Assembly (NCBI GenBank): GCA_945872805.1
Contig: CAMCBE010000054.1
Location: forward strand, 1 to 9,126
DNA from: Chitinophaga pinensis
Lineage (GTDB): Bacteria > Bacteroidota > Bacteroidia > Chitinophagales > Chitinophagaceae
Direction: 5' to 3'
Length of the DNA stretch: 9,126 nt
In this document: one piece after another, positions 5,608 through 9,126 of the stretch
Layout: every line of letters begins with the position of its first letter
Position numbering within the stretch: the stretch's first letter is position 1
Program-made: the position numbers and the translations under genes
Notes under the pieces: generated by a model
Databases searched by the model: none
What the model saw: the letters and a program-made list of their open reading frames with translations, nothing else
Told to the model about the DNA's origin: nothing

Positions 5608-6171
5608 GTGACTATAACAGATCATGAGAAAGCGGTTTTTAAGGCTATTGGAGTCAACGATAAAGATGCAATAGAGTCAGTCTACAAGGATAACTTTAGT
5701 CTAATTCAGCACTTTGTCTTGTATAATAACGGAAATGAAGATGATGCTAGGGATATTTTCCAGGAGGCCATGATTGTACTCTTTGAAAAATCAAAATCAC
5801 CCGATTTTGTCCTCACCTGCCAAATTAAAACGTATCTATATTCTGTTTGCCGTCGATTGTGGCTAAAAAAACTACACCAGAACAGAAAAATAGAAAGTCA
5901 AATTGAAAATTTTGACCAAATAGTGCCGGTGGAAGATGACTTAGAGGAGCATGAAAAGTTGAATAAGCAATACTTAATCATGAGAACTGCAATGGGAAAG
6001 ATTGGTGAGCCGTGTAAAAGTTTGATTGAAGCCTTTTACGTACACCACAAAAACATGCATGAAATTGCAGAATTTTTTGGTTACACAAATGCAGACAACG
6101 CCAAAAATCAAAAGTATAAATGCCTCGTACGCCTTAAGAAACTATTCTTTGCACAATATAAAAACGCTTAA
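5608..6171 (+). CDS. Sigma-70-family RNA polymerase sigma factor (ECF-like)
   Basis: A 187-residue alternative sigma factor. Region 2 runs from about residue 20 to 95 and includes the typical NGNEDDARDIFQEAMIVLFE (41-60), then IKTYLYSVCRRLWLKKL (73-89). Region 4 covers about 125-182, with a helix-turn-helix around MHEIAEFFGYTNADNAKNQKYKCLVRLKKLF (150-180). There is no extended sigma-70 region 1 or 3. The start is GTG at 5608: an in-frame TAA lies just upstream (5599-5601), and the next in-frame ATG is inside region 2, so the GTG is the only start that keeps the domain whole. The stop codon is directly followed by the ATG of the next gene, whose N-terminus looks like an anti-sigma factor. The target promoters cannot be told from the sequence. 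Confidence 0.9.
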   Translation: MTITDHEKAVFKAIGVNDKDAIESVYKDNFSLIQHFVLYNNGNEDDARDIFQEAMIVLFEKSKSPDFVLTCQIKTYLYSVCRRLWLKKLHQNRKIESQIENFDQIVPVEDDLEEHEKLNKQYLIMRTAMGKIGEPCKSLIEAFYVHHKNMHEIAEFFGYTNADNAKNQKYKCLVRLKKLFFAQYKNA

Positions 6172-7275
6172 ATGGACCAGTTGCAATTATCGGAGATGGT
6201 AGAAAAATACCTCAGAGGTGAACTCAGCGGAGCTGAAAAGGTTGCTTTTGAAGAGATGAGGATGAAAGACCCTGAATTAGATCAAATGGTTGTTGAATAC
6301 CATGCCTTCCTTGATCAAATTGAAAACTATGGCGCTATTCGTAGATTCAAATCTACCTTATATGATACGCATCAAACACTTCAAGAAGATGGGTTAATTA
6401 AAGAGCTCAGAATTAGAGGCAGCGCAAGGATAGTAAATTTATGGAGTCGCTATCGTCGCGTAGTGACTGTTGCCGCATCTATAGCAGGAATTACAGCGCT
6501 ATTGATAAGCGGAATGATCACTGTCTTTTCTCCCAAAACACCCTTAAGGGATATCGAAGAATTAAGAAGAAAGGTGAGCAGCCTTGAAAAACAATCATCA
6601 ACCCAACGCGTTGAACTGAATAAATTCAAAAATAAAATTGAACCAGGTGCTTCTGTTAAATTCGGAGGCACGGGCTTTATTATCGACCCCAAAGGATATA
6701 TGGTTACAAGTGCCCACGTATTAAAAGATGCCAAAAAAGTGTACGTACAAAATCAAGATGGAGAAGACTTTCTTGCCGAAATCATTCACCTAGACGCATC
6801 CTCTGATATTGCACTGCTTAAAATCAATGACCTTGATTTTAAAGCAACTAAACAACTTCCCTACGGATTCGCTAAAACATCAACAGATTTATCTGCACCT
6901 GTATACACACTTGGCTATCCTAAAGACGAAATTGTATACAATGAAGGTTACCTCAGCGCAAAATCGGGACTTGACGGAGATACGTTATCATACCAATTGG
7001 CCATTTCAGCAAATCCAGGAAATAGTGGTGGGCCTGTGTTAAATAAAAATGGTGAAGTTATCGGCATCTTAAATGCAAGGCAAGCTTCTGCAAATGGAGT
7101 TGTTTTTGCCACTAAATCAAAAAATATCTACAGCTTACTCGAATCTATAAAAGATGCAGAAAGCCCTGAACACATAAGAATACACAATGCATCATCCATT
7201 AAAAAAGTTGATCGCATGCAACAAGTCAAAAAAGTACAAGACTACGTATATATGGTTAAAGTAGTTTTGAATTAA
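6172..7275 (+). CDS. Membrane-anchored HtrA-like serine protease with anti-sigma-like N-terminus
   Basis: A 367-residue protein with three parts. Residues 1-90 are cytoplasmic and begin LSEMVEKYLRGELSGAEKVAFEE, the pattern of anti-sigma factor N-termini in Bacteroidota (a short helix, then 'YLxGELsgaE'); no zinc-binding His/Cys cluster is visible. A transmembrane helix follows at about 97-119, then a likely coiled coil (125-155). Residues 164-320 form a trypsin-like fold with the full triad: His182 in TSAHVL, Asp212 in SSDIALLKI and Ser285 in NPGNSGGPV. No PDZ domain follows, unlike DegP or DegS; the remaining 45 residues are unassigned. Topology puts the protease in the periplasm. The ATG abuts the sigma-factor stop, so the two genes are almost certainly co-expressed. 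The protease call is firm; the anti-sigma role is inferred from N-terminal pattern and position. Confidence 0.88.
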   Translation: MDQLQLSEMVEKYLRGELSGAEKVAFEEMRMKDPELDQMVVEYHAFLDQIENYGAIRRFKSTLYDTHQTLQEDGLIKELRIRGSARIVNLWSRYRRVVTVAASIAGITALLISGMITVFSPKTPLRDIEELRRKVSSLEKQSSTQRVELNKFKNKIEPGASVKFGGTGFIIDPKGYMVTSAHVLKDAKKVYVQNQDGEDFLAEIIHLDASSDIALLKINDLDFKATKQLPYGFAKTSTDLSAPVYTLGYPKDEIVYNEGYLSAKSGLDGDTLSYQLAISANPGNSGGPVLNKNGEVIGILNARQASANGVVFATKSKNIYSLLESIKDAESPEHIRIHNASSIKKVDRMQQVKKVQDYVYMVKVVLN

Positions 7276-7321
7276 CGGTTAAGCAGTTAATCGTAATCCT
7301 AGACCAAAGTACTTCAATAAA

Positions 7322-8221
7322 TTAACGCCAAAGTCCTTTGGGGTATTCGCCAGCTTCAAGAAGAATTTCAATACTCTCTCGAACAGAAGGAGCATCTTCC
7401 TTGTACGTTACCCCAAACCATATAGCTGATGTAGGAATCACTTCTACCCTACCTACAGCAACTTTCATAAAATGATCGGCTACCACTGGAATAAAAAATT
7501 CTGATTTACTCTCTTGGCCATGTGCCCTGAGGAACTCTGTAAACAAGGATTGGGAAAGTTCAAAGACCGAAGGACTAAAACACCAAAAATTCATAGAAAC
7601 CATCGTAGTTAAACTAAGCACATCAGGCATCATCCCATCGTCGGACCTCACGACCTCGTTTATTCTTGAAATATTTAAACGCTCCCTAACTTCTTCCAAA
7701 TTACCAAACGCATCTACCTGACAAACACCTCTGTTGACTGTACCATGATCTGATAATGTTTGACCCAATTCGTATGCAATGATTGCATAATGTTTATCAC
7801 TGCATGCCGTGGTTAGAAAATCATATGCTTTTACAAATGCATCATGACCATAAAAATCATCTGCATTAATAACAGCAAAAGGTTCGTGAATTACTTCCTG
7901 TGCACACAAAATAGCATGTGCGGTTCCCCAAGGCTTTGCTCTTTCTGGTGACTTAACGTATCCATTTAAATGAGCATCCAAATGCTGATATACATATTCC
8001 ACATCAACCTTCCCCTTTAACTTTGGATCAAATATGGCCTTAAACTGCTCTGCAAATTCTTCACGAATTACGAAGACAATCTTTCCAAAACCAACCCGAA
8101 TAGCGTCATAGATGGAATAATCCATAATAGTTTCGCCCTCAGGACCAAATTCCTCTATTTGTTTCATTCCTCCATAACGCGATGCCATACCTGCCGCCAA
8201 AATCAATAGTGTTGGTTTCAT
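7322..8221 (-). CDS. Sugar-phosphate nucleotidyltransferase-like protein
   Basis: A 299-residue GT-A-fold nucleotidyltransferase of the NDP-sugar pyrophosphorylase type. It begins MKPTLLILAAGMASRYGGMKQ, the nucleotide-binding signature with the Gly-rich loop and a following lysine. KPWGTAHA (96-103) and the metal-binding NADDFYG (119-125) follow. An upstream ATG at 8311 would add 30 hydrophobic and unrelated residues and would place the start beyond the promoter, so the ATG at 8221 is chosen; it puts the LAAG motif where it belongs. Members usually join a nucleotide to a sugar or alcohol phosphate; the actual substrate (glucose, mannose or another) cannot be read from the sequence. No partner gene is adjacent. 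It converges with the protease gene (46 bp apart) and diverges from the PLP enzyme gene. Confidence 0.88.
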   Translation of the reverse strand: MKPTLLILAAGMASRYGGMKQIEEFGPEGETIMDYSIYDAIRVGFGKIVFVIREEFAEQFKAIFDPKLKGKVDVEYVYQHLDAHLNGYVKSPERAKPWGTAHAILCAQEVIHEPFAVINADDFYGHDAFVKAYDFLTTACSDKHYAIIAYELGQTLSDHGTVNRGVCQVDAFGNLEEVRERLNISRINEVVRSDDGMMPDVLSLTTMVSMNFWCFSPSVFELSQSLFTEFLRAHGQESKSEFFIPVVADHFMKVAVGRVEVIPTSAIWFGVTYKEDAPSVRESIEILLEAGEYPKGLWR

Positions 8222-8239
8222 AACCTTTATGTTTGTATG

Positions 8240-8271
8240 CGAAAATAAAGTGAATTTATGAAGGCAACAAA
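8240..8271 (-). promoter_or_regulatory. Bacteroidota-type promoter of the nucleotidyltransferase gene
   Basis: On the minus strand TTTG (8271-8268) and TATTTTCG (8247-8240, one mismatch to TAnnTTTG) are separated by exactly 20 bp. Transcription would start near 8236, about 15 bases before the ATG at 8221, which supports that start codon over the upstream one at 8311. No equally good promoter was found for the divergent gene at 8296. Confidence 0.65.
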
Positions 8272-8295
8272 ACACGAACTTTATAAATATACAAT

Positions 8296-9126
8296 ATGAT
8301 AGATAAATCACATATTCAAAATATTCAAGAAAAGCTGTTTACAGAATGTAACGTAACTGTAGATATGCTTCGAATCGATCTACTTCACCCCATCGTTTCG
8401 GGAAACAAACTTTTTAAACTGAAATATTATATTGAAGAAGCAAGAGAGAAAAATAAAAATGGCATTATCACGCTAGGTGGCAGCTACTCTAATCATATTG
8501 TAGCCTCCGCCTATGCGGCAAAGCACATTGGACTTTCTTCTATTGGAATAGTCCGAGGCGAAAGACCCAAAGAGCTATCAAATACACTCTCAGATTGCAT
8601 TATATATGGAATGGAATTACAGTTTATTACACGAGAAGAATTTGACAAAATCGATTTACATGACTTAGCAGCTAAATACCCGACTAAACAAATAATTCCA
8701 CAAGGAGGCTATGGCTTGTTAGGTGCAAAAGGCGCATCAGAAATACTATCTTTCGAAGGAAGCGAAAACTATAGTCATATCATAGCCGCATGCGGAACAG
8801 GAACAATGGCAGCGGGCCTTATAAACAGCTCCAATTCTAGCCAAAAAATAATATTGGTTTCTGTATTAAAAAATAATTTTTCAATCATCGATGAAATCAG
8901 AACACTAATTAACCCCGATAAATTAGATAAAAATAAATTCGATATGCTATTCAACTATCATCATGGTGGATATGCAAAAAAAGACACCATACTTCTAGAA
9001 ACGATGAAGATCTTCTACCAAACGCATCAAATAAAAACAGATTTTGTATATACAGGCAAAATGATTTCAGCATTTTACAATTCAATGAAAAAGAATTTCT
9101 TTTTGCCCGGTTCACGTATACTCCTG
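8296..9126 (+). CDS. PLP-dependent ACC deaminase / D-cysteine desulfhydrase family protein (cut by window edge)
   Basis: An open frame of 277 codons from ATG 8296 to the right edge; family members of about 300 residues suggest that only some 20-30 codons are missing. It is a fold-type II PLP enzyme. SGNKLFKLKYY (35-45) holds the likely Schiff-base lysine Lys38. GGSYSNHIVASAYAA (61-75) is the substrate loop with the Ser-Asn-His motif typical of this family. ACGTGTMAAG (165-174) is the PLP phosphate-binding loop. Characterised relatives act on 1-aminocyclopropane-1-carboxylate or D-cysteine, releasing ammonia and a keto acid. In Bacteroidota the family is usually uncharacterised, so the substrate is left open. 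The gene is divergent from the nucleotidyltransferase with a 74-bp spacer, and no functional link between the two is evident. Confidence 0.88.
   Translation, partial: MIDKSHIQNIQEKLFTECNVTVDMLRIDLLHPIVSGNKLFKLKYYIEEAREKNKNGIITLGGSYSNHIVASAYAAKHIGLSSIGIVRGERPKELSNTLSDCIIYGMELQFITREEFDKIDLHDLAAKYPTKQIIPQGGYGLLGAKGASEILSFEGSENYSHIIAACGTGTMAAGLINSSNSSQKIILVSVLKNNFSIIDEIRTLINPDKLDKNKFDMLFNYHHGGYAKKDTILLETMKIFYQTHQIKTDFVYTGKMISAFYNSMKKNFFLPGSRILL

Noticed and set aside
7275..7294. Hairpin ACGGTTAA-GCAG-TTAATCGT after the protease gene as a terminator
   Set aside because: Eight A/T-rich pairs with one wobble and no T-run on either strand; too weak to call. No good terminator is seen in the 46 bp between the convergent genes.
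8222..8311. N-terminal extension of the nucleotidyltransferase from an ATG at 8311
   Set aside because: The 30 extra residues are hydrophobic and cysteine-rich and unlike the family. They would place the start upstream of the predicted promoter and into the divergent gene, and MKPTLLILAAG is the typical beginning.

Overview
This 9.1 kb window looks like a chromosomal segment of a member of the Bacteroidota. Three lines of evidence agree. The block prephenate dehydratase - aminotransferase - prephenate dehydrogenase - DAHP synthase is a gene order known from that phylum. Promoter-like sequences fit the Bacteroidota TTTG / TAnnTTTG pattern rather than the sigma-70 pattern. Start codons lack Shine-Dalgarno sequences and sit in A/T-rich leaders. 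I cannot place it below phylum level from the sequence alone.

Layout: positions 1-3416 (minus strand) hold an aromatic amino acid operon. It reads, in transcription order, promoter, a short leader peptide ORF, an attenuator-type terminator, pheA, a class I/II aminotransferase, tyrA and the N-terminal part of a DAHP synthase that runs off the left edge. Together these cover entry into the shikimate pathway and the conversion of prephenate to phenylalanine and tyrosine. A separate chorismate mutase is not seen; in related operons it is fused to the C-terminus of the DAHP synthase, which lies outside the window. Positions 3421-5157 (minus) encode a DEAD-box RNA helicase of the DeaD/CsdA/DbpA type. 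Positions 5236-5471 (minus) carry a 57-residue Ala/Asp/Thr-rich lipoprotein with its own terminator. Positions 5608-7275 (plus) are a two-gene unit: a sigma-70-family factor followed, with no gap, by a membrane protein that joins an anti-sigma-like cytoplasmic N-terminus to a periplasmic HtrA-like protease domain. Positions 7322-8221 (minus) encode a sugar-nucleotide-type nucleotidyltransferase. A divergent PLP-dependent enzyme of the ACC deaminase / D-cysteine desulfhydrase family begins at 8296 and runs off the right edge.

The most interesting element is the region upstream of pheA (3249-3416). A 23-codon ORF contains seven consecutive aromatic codons (Phe-Tyr-Phe-Tyr-Tyr-Tyr-Phe). It is followed by a perfect 10-bp terminator hairpin with an 8-T run, just 16 bp before the pheA start. 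The tyrosine codons can pair with a downstream segment, and that segment can instead pair with the 5' arm of the terminator. These are the parts of a classical ribosome-mediated transcription attenuator sensing both Phe and Tyr. The promoter is so close to the leader start codon that the leader peptide may be translated from a nearly leaderless mRNA. The second point of interest is the sigma factor / anti-sigma-protease pair, which could form a one-protein envelope-stress sensor.
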